Of a stretch of DNA of 64,000 bases, positions 12,061-24,650 are shown piece after piece (position 1 is the stretch's first letter; each line of letters begins with the position of its first letter). This stretch comes from Candolleomyces eurysporus. Its lineage: Eukaryota; Basidiomycota; Agaricomycetes; Agaricales; Psathyrellaceae. The notes beneath the pieces are model-generated. The model worked only from the letters and a program-made list of their open reading frames with translations, ran no database searches and was not told the DNA's origin. The position numbers were made by a program, and so were the translations under genes. The DNA lies in NCBI GenBank assembly GCA_027579435.1, contig JANBPK010000038.1:22319-86318 (forward strand). Reading direction: 5' to 3'.

Positions 12061-13997
12061 TCAAAGATCTACGCCTTTCAACCAGCGATTGACCAAGTGC
12101 AAAGATTCCACTGGCTTATCATAGGGGACCTATCGAGACAAATTAACGCCATAAAACCAAAATAATCAGGTTGTTTCGTACCATATGCCCTGCGCCATCG
12201 ATGGTCGCAAAGGTTAGACCTCCAGATCCACGAGTCCGCCCAGCCCTCTTCCCATCAACGTACCAGTCCCTCAAGGGCTGGCTGCTAAAATTCTGTTGCC
12301 CGCTCCACTCCAAATCCAGCGTCCATCGCTCGTTTCCAACGTGGTTGCAGATCCAGTCGTTAGCCCCAACATAAATGAGCGCCCTCACCCCGCGCTCCAG
12401 CAAAGCTGATATGTAGAGGTAGGTAGGACGGAATTCGTCCATGTTAAGGAAGAATTCGTTGTTGAGTTCCCAGGAGACTGAGGAAAAGTTTGACTTGATC
12501 GAAGAGTCAACTCCAATTTTCTTGCGAACATCTGGACGGTCGAGGTACTCGGAGATGTGTCTCCAAAAAACATGAGTGTTCAGTCCGGGAGTAAATTTGG
12601 GAAAACAACTTACTTGGTGACGGGATAGCAGAATGTTTCGGTAATTTCCCCCTCGCAGTCGCGGCTTATGTCGTAGGGATTCTTACCTAGAAAGTTCGTC
12701 AGATGAGGCCGCTTTTTATGTAAATATCGCCATACCTGATAATGAGAAAGGAGTGGAGATTTCATTCCCGCAGAATGCGAGCGCAGCTTGGCAGCTGAAC
12801 TCGTCAAAGATATCGACGCACGACTCCTTAAGCCCTTTCTTGCACCGGGGGACCTACCACCGCCAATTGTAAGTATCAAAGTAGAGTTGATAGAGGAGAA
12901 TGAACTCAACCGCTTGTTTCATCCGAACACAGGTTGTGATGTCCAAGACCGGTGGAGCCGATACAGGCGTGCACGCCATATCGTAGTAGGAAGTAGCCAT
13001 AGTGTAGAAATCGGTCAAGCCGTTCCCAATCATGACGGACGCCAGATTAATAGGCGTCAAACCGGCCTCTTCAAGCTTCTGGTTCTGGTCGTACACATAT
13101 GACGCAAATACCGGAATGTACCTTCCGCCGTACGATTCCCCAGCCATGTGGAATGGCCTTCCTTTGAACTTGGTAAAGTGCTCGAAGAAGACATGCACAA
13201 AGGCAGCGATATCCTTCGCCGCCTCTTCCGTAGTTCCCTGGGATACACTATCAAGAGAGATATCCAGAAAGTACAGGTTCAGTACAGACTTACCACATGC
13301 TCTCCGTACTCCGCGTAGGAGAAACCCACGCTGACGGGCTGGTCAATGAAGAAGATGTTTGCTCGCGAGTTCCAGGACTCCGGATGGAATTTCGGTCCAT
13401 TCTCATCCAAAACTCTGCACGGGCCAAGCTCCATGAAAAGACCCAACGACGACGAGGCGCCTGGACCTGGAGCGGTAGTTCAACAAAGGTAAGTAAGGAT
13501 TCAATGTTGAATCCACAGCCGATACAACGAACCTCCGTTCGTCCACAGGATCACGTCGTCCTTATCTGGGTCATTCCTGCTTTCGAAGAAATAGAAGAAC
13601 AGATGTCTGGCTTCAACATCAATGTAGCCTGTATACGAACTAACCCTATCTGAGTTTCCAAGCCACCCCAATCCAGAAAAGGGTACCTACTTGACACTCC
13701 CGTCACAGAACTTGGTCTTTTTGATCCGAACACCATGACGAGGGAAGGCTGGATGTTTCAACGTCGTATACTGAGTCTCTGAGAGGATGTGCAAGTCCTC
13801 CAACGGCGTGAACAACCCAGAGTCATAGTCTGCTGCTGCGCAATGCAGTTAAGACTTCGCTTAAGCTCTAAATTTGTTGTACCTCACATACCTGTCATCA
13901 CGAGTTGACTCGGACCTTCGTAGCCATCGTCTCTTGCACTCCATGCCCAGGTAAGTACGCACGCCTTCAAAAGGAGCAGAAATACGGGGACTTTCAT
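12061..13997 (-). CDS. Serine carboxypeptidase, peptidase family S10 (carboxypeptidase Y type)
   Basis: The start ATG (13995-13997) opens a clear signal peptide ([19 protein letters not shown]). Downstream exons read in order: [131 protein letters not shown] and IDGAGHM. The last exon, after a GTACGA..ATAG intron, encodes [19 protein letters not shown] and ends at 12061. The family triad is visible: Ser in GESYGG, Asp in GANDW, His in GAGHM. The oxyanion-hole motif NGGPG is present, although the usual Cys after it is Ala. S10 enzymes remove C-terminal residues in the vacuole or outside the cell. The gene is co-oriented with the GH47 gene 341 bp upstream. A broken copy lies at 4275-4640. Confidence 0.88.
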
Positions 13998-14337
13998 GAT
14001 AGAGGTTCAAAGCAACCTACATCCGCGCGCAGCGCGATCTTCTTTTTCTACGACGCAATGCCGAAGTCCGGCAAGCACATGGAAGTTCTTGTCGCCGTGG
14101 TGATGGCAGACTTGCAGACTTGATTCATCAGTCCATGAGGTCAAGTCAAGCCTGGGACCCGATCTAATAATAGTCAATCCTACTCGTCTAATCGTCGGTT
14201 CCTACTTCCTGTAGCCGTCCATTCTTCTCTTCTCATCCCATCTCTTCGATATATACTTGGACTCGAGCAATCCCTTGAAAGCAGACGGTATAATTTATGC
14301 AACTAGCCACGACGTCAATCTACACTCAGCAGACCTA

Positions 14338-16883
14338 CTACGAAAACCCGGTCCGTATTGAGGGTGAAAATATAGGCAAGGGGTGCGCTTCAGTGTTGAA
14401 CACATATTCTGTTCGATCAGCAGACAAGGTTTGCGTTAGCGAACAGGAAAGGAAGACGGGCGAGAGTGGAGAAAAAACTCACGGTCTAGCGGAAGGACAC
14501 TCGAATCCGAGAAGAGGAGGTACAGATACTTGAGTGTCTCGCTCTAAAACAAGAGAGAGAAAAAGCACATCAGCAATCTTCCACGCAACGCGCAACCAGG
14601 GAGAAATCCCAAGAACAATTCGTGAGAAGGGACCCACCAGGAAGAACGTCTCCATCTTATCCTCCTTCTCGCTCTCCTTATTCATCACATCCAAAATCGA
14701 CGCATAGCCTCCACTCTCGATTTTGCAATTCCGCTCGATAGCTTGGAAGATCTTCCATCCATAATCACGGTAACGCTGGTCGCCCGTTAACCTGAACGCG
14801 ATGAAGAGCGATTCGACGGTCTCGGGTCGGAGGATGTACCGCGCGTCGTAGGAGGGTGGGTTACCTGGGAATCTGCAAGGTGTTGTAATTAGACTGTGTC
14901 AAGGGTAGGAAGAGAAGGGCGGTCCGTGGGACTTACTCCATTCCTTTCACATACCAGTCATGCCCTGCGTTCTCACTCCAATCTCTTCCGTCGTCTTCGA
15001 TATAAAAGTGGGCGATCTCGGGGGAGAGTCCGCTGTACCAAGCGTCAGTCAATTGGCTAAAGACGCAAAAACAAGAGGGGGTGCGGGAGAGCGAAAAACA
15101 AAGAGGGAAGGGAGGAATGGCCAGAAACCGGAGGACGAGGGGGAGAATAGAGGAAGAAGGCGACTAAAAACCACTCACGTAGGCGAATCGTATGTATCCA
15201 TACACGTCTCGATCAATTCATACCCCAACGCCCAGTCACTCTTGCCAATATCGCTCAACTCGTCCGCATGTGGAGGTACAGACACCTTATCCACAAACGC
15301 TCGTGAACGTACGGCACCAAGCATAAGTGAGCCTCCGAGGAAACAGACGAGATGATCTTGTTTGGGGTAGAGTCGCCAATTTAATCCACCTTCAGCCTGC
15401 CGTTCGGGGATTAACTCGAAAGTGTAGATATTGCCTTTGTTGACACCTTTTCGGATGAGAGTAGTACGAGCTGCATCCATCGATTCTTGGTACATCTGGC
15501 GGTATACCTCCTCGGTTCGGTCCTGCAGCAGCGTATAGCACGGTGAATAGGAAACGGATAATCAGACGTACGGTTTGAAGATACTGTTTCCTGTGGGGCG
15601 TCAGAGAGAAGATGTGCGTCTAGAGAGACGACGACGTACAGTAGGTACTCGTAGTATGAGTCGCCCCGGGAACCCAGTCGGATATCGGACATCATGAACT
15701 GCCCGTTTTGCGCACTACATCATAGGTGTGAGGTTTGGATGTATGAAGAGAAACGAAGGACGCACCCAATGTAAATCGGCGCCAGTTGCATCTCAGTCTT
15801 AGCGTCCTTGATCACCTTCATGACCTACACAACCATCAGCGAGCGAAAGCCTAACCCAAGCCAAACCAACTCACCTTCTCAGCTTTGTACCAATACTCCT
15901 CATTGTCCGTCAAATAACTCAAGTACCTAAATTCGAGCTGAAGGGTCGCAGCCTCGGCCGTACTAACCATCCACTGATTATACTCCTCCCCAACACCCTT
16001 GCGCTGCTTCAAGTTGACCATCGGCAGCGGCAACCCCGTCGGCGTCTCAAACGCCGCCAACAGCCTATCCGCCAAATCCACCGCCCTCTGCAAAAACACG
16101 GGGTCCTCGTCCGAGAGGTGGTACGCGGACAGCAGGCCCCCAAGCACGCGGATGGTAGTTTCGAACGTGTTGAACTTGCCGTCCTGGTCGAACGAGAGTG
16201 CGGCGGGCGAGGCGATCCAGGCGCGGGCGCGGGTGTAGTACTCGGTGAGGCCCATGAGCTGCATGGTGTCGAGGGTGTCGATGATGAAGTAGCCTATCCC
16301 GCCTGAGGAGGTGAGGTTGGAGCCTTTGCGCGCGATGGGGTGGTACTCGTCCGCGCCCATCGCGTCTCGTTCTGCGGATGCCCCATACCCGTATTTGATA
16401 AGTACGTCATTTACACGAGGCGGCAGGGTGGTTGGGTGGGGAGGCACTGACCGTAGGCTTCCCAAGCGTGCTAGAGGTAATTGGCATTGGTGGGGGGTCG
16501 AAGATAGGCTATTTTAAAGTTACTCACTCTGAAAGCAGCGACGATTGCATCCCGTTTAGGCTCATCGGCCGTATAGTTTGTCTGGATTCGCGAATCTTTC
16601 GCGGGGATGGCTTGCCATTGGGGTGGGCCGTAGAGCCCTGGACCAAGGAACTAATTCATGCATGTAAGCCCTTCATTCTCCCTGATAGCATCTGAGAACG
16701 CACCCATAAACCGACACAAGCCGTCGTCGCCGCCACCAACAGCCATCTCACCACCGGACTCGACCGTCCAAATTTTGGTTGTTTGGCCCCGCGGTCTTCA
16801 TCCCCAGTTCGGTCGGCGTATTGAAGCTGGCCTTCGTCACCTGTTAGAGTTGTTGTCCGTTTGCGCAAGTTGGTGTCCGACAT
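14338..16883 (-). CDS. Mannosyl-oligosaccharide 1,2-alpha-mannosidase, glycoside hydrolase family 47
   Basis: ATG at 16881-16883 starts a type II membrane protein: cytosolic, Arg/Lys-rich tail (MSDTNLRKRTTT) and one membrane helix (WLLVAATTACVGLWV, about residues 46-60). Family signatures appear in order over about ten exons: GGIGYFIIDTLDTMQLMGL, FETTIRVLGGLLSAYHLS, HLVCFLGGSLMLGA, LSPEIAHFY, YILRPETVESLFIAFRLTG, ETFFLSETLKYLYLLFSDS and YVFNTEAHPLPIF. The last exon follows an intron ending ATCGAACAG and stops at TAG (14338-14340). GH47 enzymes trim alpha-1,2-mannose from N-glycans in the ER or Golgi; the acidic residues in these motifs are those that bind calcium and act in catalysis in the family. 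Some exon ends in the first 400 bp are approximate. It diverges from the Galpha gene. Confidence 0.9.
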
Positions 16884-18659
16884 GGATGTGGGCGCTCCAG
16901 GTATTTCATGGGCCTAAACAGGTGCGGCGAGTGCCAGGCCGCACTTTGCACACGACACGTAGTATGAGCGTGGGAAGTCGCGTGTAATAGGGGCACTTTG
17001 ATATTATCGCGTCGCGATATGCGAGCTGGGGGTGACTCTGAGAGTGGGGAAGAAGGGAAAAGCTATAGACTACAAGTTGGGTGGACAAGCGGCGGTATGT
17101 GCTAGTCGTCGATAAACCACCATCATTTCATTATCTGAAAATCACAGATCAGCGTTTAGATTCATCAGGGCCTGGCCTAGAGACCGGCGCCGTTAGCGCG
17201 TACGACTCGTGCTATCCAAGCAAACTATACCAGACTGGTCGCTGGTCGTTCCTCGATCAGTGCCTTTCTGACTCTCTCCGCTCTCCTCCCATTCTTCTAT
17301 AATTCTCCTACCATTCTTCTCAGAGTCCGCCGCACCCGAGAAGTTTGTCTGCGCCCATCACTAGCACTTACGTTGCTGAAAGTTCGAGATCCTCACCTTA
17401 TTCTATTGGTCTCTCCCTCTGATCTGAACAGCCAGGTGTTCAGATGTGGCCTGTCACCCCCTACCTCGCTACCTATCCCTTTCGCGCTCGGCCCTGACTG
17501 GTATCGTGCGTTTCAACGCTCGCGTCTGTCCTCTCTCCGTCCGATTTCCCGCCACCTTTGGTAAACTAGTTCTGATTCCTGTTCCTCAATCTCCTTGATA
17601 GGGCACCATTACGACAAAGTGCGTAATTGTTGTCCCATCTCTAGTCTCTCGGGCCGCAGTTGCGAAAAAGCCACAGCTGAATTTTGGCTGCTCAAAACGG
17701 GAGTCCGAGAAGGAATCGCTACATACCAGGAAGCGATCGATCGAGGGGCCGAGGGGGGGGGAGGTGCGGGTTGCGGCGGGAGAGACCTCCCACCGCGATC
17801 GCCATGCGCTCTCGTCTGTTTAATCGAGCGAGGTCCCAGGGAAGCGGTGCCTCTAAACAGGGGGGACGCCTAGGCACACTCACGGACGTAACCTCACTGG
17901 GAGCGAAGGGGCTAGGAAAGGATATACCGTATGCCTAAAGATCGCGCGTGCCGACACGGGTGTGAGAGAAGGGCTGAGAAGTGACGGAATCACCTTCGGG
18001 CGGCAACGCCACTTTGATGGTGCAAGGATTTGCTTGAGCCTGAACGAGCGCAAAGTATCGATTAAAAAGATAATAGGTGTTTCTAGCAGTGATTAGGAGC
18101 TCGAGGACGGAATAGGATTCTTCCTGTCGGCGTGAACCATGTGCTTGTCGCGCCGTACAGTGATCCACTCATAGCAACCCATCGCCCTGAACGCTTAGCA
18201 GCCATCGCCTGGATGCACTTGATATTGTATTTATATATCATCGAGAACGGTTGAGCCGTCGGCCGCCAGCGATGGGGAAAGGGTCGAGGGGATTTCGTGA
18301 GCTCGTACCCTGCAGCTCAACCAGAGGCTCTACCTCGCCGGGCTCGCCAATCAAGGGCAGATGGAAGGTCAGAAGACGGAGACCGAGAAAGAAACAGGCA
18401 TATTGGCTTAATTGATGGGAAAGATAGGCGAGCGGCTATGGCCGGGACAGGGACAAGGCAAGATTGATGGGGCTAAGGCTGTCTCAGGCGCGGGATCTCG
18501 CTCTCAGCCAGCCACCTTCTTCGATTCCTGTTCGTTTCTCCTCCTTTTCCTTTGCTATTTTCCCTTTCTTTTCTTCCTCTTTCTTGTGTACATTATTCGA
18601 CACCCCCGATACCTCTCCTCGACACCAACCCACCACCGCCAGTCTTGCCCCTGACAACC
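16884..18659. promoter_or_regulatory. 1.8-kb divergent intergenic region between GH47 and Galpha genes
   Basis: No coding frame is convincing here. The last 120 bp before the Galpha start are a strong pyrimidine tract (18530-18590, TTCCTTTGCTATTTTCCC and similar), the usual core-promoter look of highly expressed basidiomycete genes. A G-rich stretch at 17745-17780 (GGGG, a run of nine G, GG, GGG, GGCGGG) could fold as a G-quadruplex. Confidence 0.5.
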
Positions 18660-20459
18660 ATGGGTTCGTGTGTATCCTCGCAGGCCGGCATGGAGTCCTC
18701 AGAGGAGGAGAAGGCGAGGAACAAGGAGGTCGAGAAGCAGCTCAAAGAGGTGTGTGTTCCCCCATTTTATCGGGCGCGGGCTGACCGTCGTCCCAGGCAA
18801 AGGCCCGGATGCAGGCCCAGGTCAAGGTATGTCGCTTAGCCGTGCGCTCGTGCGATCACCATCATCATCCCATTTGCAGGTCCTCCTTCTGGGATCAGGC
18901 GACTCTGGCAAGTCTACGATCCTCAAGCAGATGCGCCTCATCCACAAGGTCCCGTTCTCGCCCCAGGAGATCGAGTCCTACCGTCAGCTCGTCTTTGACA
19001 ACCTCACGCGCGGCATGGCCTATCTGCTCGACTCGATGGAGGACATGGACCTCCGCGTCTCAGAGGAGAACCAGCAGCACGTCGATCCCGTCATGGGTGC
19101 CCGCGACATCCGCGACGGAGANGCCCTTCCCCACCTCCTTCTACCAACCGCTCAAGGCGCTCTGGAACGACCCGAACGTACGGCAGGCGTGGAACCGGGG
19201 AAATGAGGCGGCCCTTCCAGAAAAGTGCGTGTGCAGTTCCATCAGACTTACGAGACGTTGCTCACCCTCGGTGCCCACAGCTTGTCATATTTCTACTCAT
19301 CGCTAAACCGACTCTTCGACCCCGAGTACCAGCCGACTGAGCAAGATATCATTCGTTGTCGGGCCCGTACGATTGGCATCACAGAAACTACCTTCAACCT
19401 ACGCGAACATGAGATGCTTATGGTGGATGTGGGAGGGCAGAAGAGCGAGCGTCGGAAATGGATTCATTGCTTCCAGGACGTCACGAGCATATTGTTCTTG
19501 GTCAGCCTAAGCGGGTATGATCAGTGTCTAGTGGAGGACAAGGATGCGGTAAGGCGCCCCCTCTTGCTCTCATTTCGATCTTATCGGCGCGGGATGGCAC
19601 TAAAACCTCCTCTCTCTCTCCCTTGTGTTCACAGAACCAAATGCAGGACGCAATGACGATCTGGGATTCAATATGCCATTCGCAGTGGTTTAAGCAGACA
19701 TCAATTGTACGTTGTTTGCTCTGTCCAGACGTATATGTTCTAATAACCTTTCATCCTACCGCCCGCTTAGATTCTTTTCCTTAACAAGAACGATCTCTTT
19801 GAACAGAAGATCAAGACGTCAGATATCAAGACCTTTTTCCCGGTAAGTGTCCGCACTCGACCGTTATTTCCGGGGCGCCTTATTTTACGCGTCTAATGTC
19901 CATCCTCTCTGGCTTCGGTGAATACTGATGTTGTCCACAGGACTACGATGGCGAACCAGGAGAGGTACGAGCTGGCCGGGAATACTTCAAGAAGCGGTTC
20001 GCGAGGCTCGCTCAGAAGGCGGGAAGATCGAAGGAACGAGAGATTTATATCCAGTGCGTAACGCTTCCTTGGATTTGCCCCTCGCTGTCAGTATAACTCT
20101 CACTTGTCAGTATCACCACCGCTACGGATACCGCGATGTTGAGAGTAGTAATGGCTGCTGTCGAAGGTTAGTGGGTTGTTGCTACTGTCCAAGTCGTAAT
20201 CTGACGTTGCTTCAAACCTTCCTTTCCCCTCCTTTAGAGTGAGTTTTCCCATTCTAGCTTCTCCCGCTCATCGCCCCCCGTTCTGCCCCCACTTTGTGAC
20301 CGTTTTCGTTTCCTTGGACACTCGACCGTTTCTTCTTCGTTTTCATCAAACTTCCTTTTTTTTCTCTTTCTTTTCTTCGAGGAAACTTTCAATGCTCATC
20401 GGTAAATTGCTATTAGCACGGTGCTCCGTTCGAACCTCGAGACTGCGGCGTTGATTTAG
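18660..20459 (+). CDS. Heterotrimeric G-protein alpha subunit
   Basis: Exons: 18660-18749, 18797-18826, 18880-19224, 19281-19548, 19635-19706, 19771-19842, 19941-20053, 20111-20166, one base at 20238, and 20417-20459. This gives 362 residues, normal for Galpha, if the N at 19122 is an extra base. MGSCVSS offers Gly2 for myristoylation and Cys4 for palmitoylation. All GTPase motifs are present: GSGDSGKST (45-53), switch I RARTIGITET with the arginine finger R182, DVGGQ (204-208), NKND (273-276) and TATDT (333-337). The C-terminal helix VLRSNLETAALI is found only in 20417-20459 and only joins in frame through the single base at 20238. Otherwise the protein would end as VMAAVEE at 20238-20242 without its receptor-coupling tail. 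No pertussis-toxin Cys at -4. Galpha proteins couple receptors to cAMP or MAPK signalling at the plasma membrane. Confidence 0.88.
20238..20238 (+). other. Candidate single-nucleotide exon of the Galpha gene
   Basis: Base A at 20238 is preceded by CCTTTAG and followed by GTGAGT, so it has a good acceptor and donor on either side. The preceding exon ends in phase 1 (GAA G, donor GTTAGT at 20167) and the final exon starts in phase 2 (C ACG GTG). The single A completes the codon GAC. Without it the conserved C-terminus is out of frame. Confidence 0.55.
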
Positions 20460-23400
20460 CGGGTTTCCTATGATTTGATATCTCCTTTTTCTTTTGGTGG
20501 TGCAGCGNTTTATTTCCTGCTTTCTCCGCGGCGTCTTTCATTTCCCTTCAACTGCACTATATCGGCCTTTTTTCGTAGTGTATCATTATTTCATTTCATC
20601 TAAATCGTTTTCCCCGAATCTCAGTTCGTTCCTTTTCCTCCTCTTTCCTCTCTTTTTTTTTCCTCTCCTCTTCTCGCTTTGTCTGGGGTGTGGACCTTTA
20701 TTGATGATGCTCTCTTCTTTTTCTCTCGATAACTCTCTCTCTCCAACTACGAATTTCTTTCCCAAAACGAAAACGAAAACGAAAACGAATTCGTGAACTC
20801 TAAACGGAAATTGCGAAAATCCGAAATTGCGAAACGAACCGGCCAACAACCACCGGGCGGGCTGGTTTCAAATTAAACACGCTCGTAACGGAAACGAACA
20901 CGATGGCAATCCAACCAACGCAACGGGACGAATTCGAATGGACGAACGACGATGCGGACCTTATTTGGGTGTGGATGGGTGGTATGAATTGCAATTCAAT
21001 GTGGCTGGTCTTGGTCTTGGGTTTCACATTTCCATTCGTACTATCCGCCTCCCCCTCTCTCTGTCTCCTCTCCAAACCTCCGATTCCTTCGCCCTCGATT
21101 CGATGAATGGCCGATGACACGGAATCTTTGTACGCTTGCTTCGGATGACTGCGAACGGATTACCAACCAACATCCGATACTTCGGATGCACCTCATCTCA
21201 CCCCACCCAACTCATCCCCGCCCCACCTATCACCTATCATTATCACTAATATCACCCACTCACTCACCCCGCGCTCTCGACTCGTCTCCCTCGTGGTCCC
21301 CATCATTGTCATATGATCGGCGGATTTGGGCTTGGGTACCGCAATTGTACATTGTCTCTCACCTGGGCGCTCTTTCCGTGGTCTTTTGCACGCCGACCTT
21401 GCCTCGTCGTTCCTGCTTGGCCGTTGTTGTCGCGTTGCACTTCCACTCCCTTCCCCACTATCGGTTTTTTATCACGACCCCTGTCTCGCTTTGACTTGGT
21501 TCAACGCGATACGAATCGATTCGATGATCACCTTCGTGATGACGAACCACCTGTGAACGAATGGATGGATGGACGAATGAATGAATGGGACGTACCGATA
21601 CCTGAAACCCCTGGATGGTTGACTGTCGTTGACGTCTGCATCTTGTTGGTCGTTTGGGGAATGGGTTGGTGGTATTTTTTTGCTTGTCATCAACCCCCCT
21701 TGTCGCGCCGCCTTGACATCGGGTTGCGATTTACAGCTCGATTGTTAGCAAGAATGTGAGTTTCCATGTTCTGACCTTCTTTAGAGGCTTCTTTTGGTGC
21801 TTCTTTCTTTACGGCTCCCGGGTGCCGGTATCCGCTCTTCCGAGTTGTTTGATTGTTTGTTTGGTGCTTGGTGGCTTTCTTCTTCCGTTGTCCGACGGTT
21901 TTTTTTGAGGGTGGCTACNTTTTTTTTGATGGGACTCCCGCTTGTCAACGTGAGGGGCGTTAGACTTTTGCCTTGCATAACCACCCGACTAGCGCTTCTG
22001 CTTCTTTCTATATCTATCCGCGCAAGGAATGGTTTTCATTGACTAGCGGTTACTTTTTTCTAGATTCGGAATATTATGCTTTAGGTTCAGCCACATGGGA
22101 GGACGACACGTTTACAGTGTGTACGTGAACGGACGAAAGGAAGGATCAAATGGGTTACGTGCAGGGTGCTTCCTGCAGGGTCCCAGCGTACGGTCGGTGG
22201 AGCTGGGGGAGGACCTGGGTGAAGAGGTATACATATGGATGGGGTGATGCTGCGAACTTGCACCTCCGCAGTCTTGGGCGACGCGAGCGTTCGAGGTTCC
22301 CAGGACGCGACGCGAGTTGCTGCTCTTCCTGTCTTTTTCTTCTCTTCCCCGTGTTTTCGTTGGTTTCTCCTTGGCTTCCCCGCAATCTTCCACACTCCCC
22401 TTTTCCGATTTCCTTTTTTTACCTTCAATGAAGCCTTTCTTGACCACGCTGGCCCGGCGGCCGTCAGTCTATTCAGTTGATTTTCATGAACTATTCGGAT
22501 GATATCTCACTCAGGCTAGNTTTTTTTTCAATTGCAAGTTGGTACCTGTACAGTACGCTCCATGTGTTGTTGCTATACCTTTCTTTCTTCTTGCTTTCTT
22601 TGTCTACATTGATTTCCTCTCTCTCTCGCTATCTCGATCTTTCAACTATTTAATTATTGGTATCTATCGACTAGTCGAACCCCCAACCCAACCCAATCCT
22701 TCCCTTTGAATTCTTTTGCTTGATATACCGACCTAGGCACGTCTGACATGGTGGCTATCTAAAATTCACCGTATGTATCATATGTACATATTCCATCCGA
22801 GTCTCGTTTTGTCCATTTCATTTTTCCCGATTTTTGAAGGTCCTTTGTTGCTCTATGGTTTGGTTTCTTGATGCGTCCCTAGTGGATCCGGCTTTCTATC
22901 GATTCTATTTCTATCTCTCTGGTCTGGCTCTCCTGAACCCTTTCCTCTTAGCCTCGTTTTGGGGGCCTCTGTGGTTTCTTCGTCTTGAGATTGATTGTTC
23001 TGTTTTTGCTGCCGCGTTTTGCCATACGTATACATTTGTATCCTTACATGTGCTGCTGGTCTGATGGAATGTTTTTTCTTGGGCTTGAAGGTGTAGTATG
23101 TATGTGTACTTACATGACTAGCTAACGAACCAGGACGAAAGAGAGAATGAATGAATGAAAGAGCTTCTGATGCTTCTGCCTGAGAGAATCTTGACCTGAG
23201 ACGGCCCCCGCTTGTACCTAGTATACGTCCATGTGATATTGGGTATGTACCTGCTGTACCTGTGACCTGTGCTGGTCTAGTTCGAGTGTTTGTATCCTTG
23301 GGGTTATCCTGTAGTCTGAGCGCCCAATTCCAATTCAAAGTGGCTGCAATTGCAGCTGATCGTGGTGACGTCGTCATCGTGATGGGCCGCGCCTACGGCC

Positions 23401-23576
23401 GGCCCCAGCTGACCCTGCCGTCCGTTTGTTGTCTAGACTCTACTGCTCCCACCATCCTCATCAGTCTGGCCAAGATCGTGCTCACTCTTCTTCGAGTTTC
23501 GGGCGTCTATCGAAGAGGGGTCTGTAGGTTTTTGAATAGCAATACCTGGAATAGGAGGACATATACTCGTCGCAGG
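20460..23576. other. 3.1-kb gene-poor, pyrimidine-rich region
   Basis: Long T/C-rich stretches and three isolated N bases (20508, 21919, 22520) fill this interval. Open frames on both strands are compositional and share no motif. Part is probably the long 3' UTR of Galpha. A microsatellite of ACGAAA units lies at about 20764-20790, and GAATG/GGAT-type degenerate repeats occur near 21546-21590. Confidence 0.5.
20764..20790 (+). repeat. (ACGAAA)n microsatellite
   Basis: About four tandem copies of the hexamer ACGAAA are visible in the pyrimidine/purine-skewed region downstream of the Galpha gene. Confidence 0.8.
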
Positions 23577-24650
23577 ATGTCCGAGTCAACGTCCCAATCT
23601 CAATCACCGGGAGCCCCAGGAGTTGGAAAGATCTTGGACGACGGTCGCGTAGAGCTTCCAAGTCGAGGCGTGTCTTTGCAGTTCAAGATTTCGCCTCCTC
23701 GTCGACACTCGCACCCAACGACGACGCAGCCGGGGGCGAAGACCGAGACCGGTGGCAAGAAGAAGAAGAAGAGGTTGGCAGTATGTTTGCACCCGTGGTC
23801 GTGGCTAGGCGGGCGGATGAACGATCCGTATGTGTCGCGTTTCCTCCTCCTTCTTCTCGCGCCTGGTCTTGAATGCCGATGTGCTTACCATTAGGCTTAT
23901 GTCGGTCGAATCACGAACACGAATAATTCGCATTCCGTGACCCCTGAAGAGTCCTGGCTTCGCTTCTCCATGTCCTCCATGAACACGAGTACCATGTTTT
24001 GAGGTACAACTCGCGCGGGGTTGGGACGTCCTCTGGGAGGTCCTCGTTTACGGGTATCGAGGAGGGGAAAGACCTCGAAGCGATCGTGCAGTGGGCCGTC
24101 AAAGAAGTCGGGGGAGACGACGGAGTGGACATCGTTACTATCATCGTGAGTTGGCCGTTCATTGAAAGTCTTATTGTGGGTTGCCGCTTTGGTCAAGCCC
24201 GCTGCTCCTCGTCGAGTGAATTGTAACTAACCAAGAGAATTCTTTTTTGTTTCGTTTCAGGGATACTCTCATGGTGCCCTGGTCGCCACCCTCCACCCAA
24301 ACCTCGACCTTCCCACCAAGACCGCGTTTGTCCTGCTCTCCTACCCACTGGGTCCCCGATCGTTCTTGACGCTGTTCAAGGGGTCGCATTATGACCAGAA
24401 GTTGGACGAGCTCATCACGGATACCAAGTCCAAGGTCTTTGTTGCGTTCGGAGGTCGGGACGAGTTTACTTCGTTTGATAGGTACAAGACCTGGGTGGAA
24501 CAGCTCAAGAGCAAGGCCGATACGGCGGCGACTCAGGGCAATTCAGAGGCCCTTCGAGTGTTATCTGTCCCAGAAGCCTCTCATTTCTGGCTGGATGAAT
24601 CGAATGACCGGTTGTGTGCCGAGCTCTCGAGTTGGCTGGCGTCTTTATGA
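23577..24650 (+). CDS. Alpha/beta hydrolase (KANL3/TEX30-like serine hydrolase)
   Basis: The start is ATG 23577 (MSESTSQSQSPG). Exon 1 ends after GGRMNDP; the intron from GTATGT to CTGAAG brings in VLASLLHVLHEHEYHVLRY, then NSRGVG. A further intron just after VDIVTII (GTGAGT..TTTCAG) puts GYSHGA at the start of exon 3. The visible fold features are the HPWSW loop after strand 3, the nucleophile elbow G-Y-S-H-G, an Asp in FVAFGGRDEF and a His in VPEASHFW, which form a complete Ser-Asp-His triad. The protein ends with LSSWLASL at 24650. Substrate is unknown; relatives are annotated only as predicted hydrolases. It lies about 450 bp before the glutaminase gene on the same strand. Confidence 0.75.

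Noticed and set aside
19225..19280. Unspliced reading VQFHQTYETLLTLGAHS in the Galpha gene
   Set aside because: It reads like protein but is out of frame with the preceding exon; splicing it out gives the family-typical ALPENLSYFYSSL.
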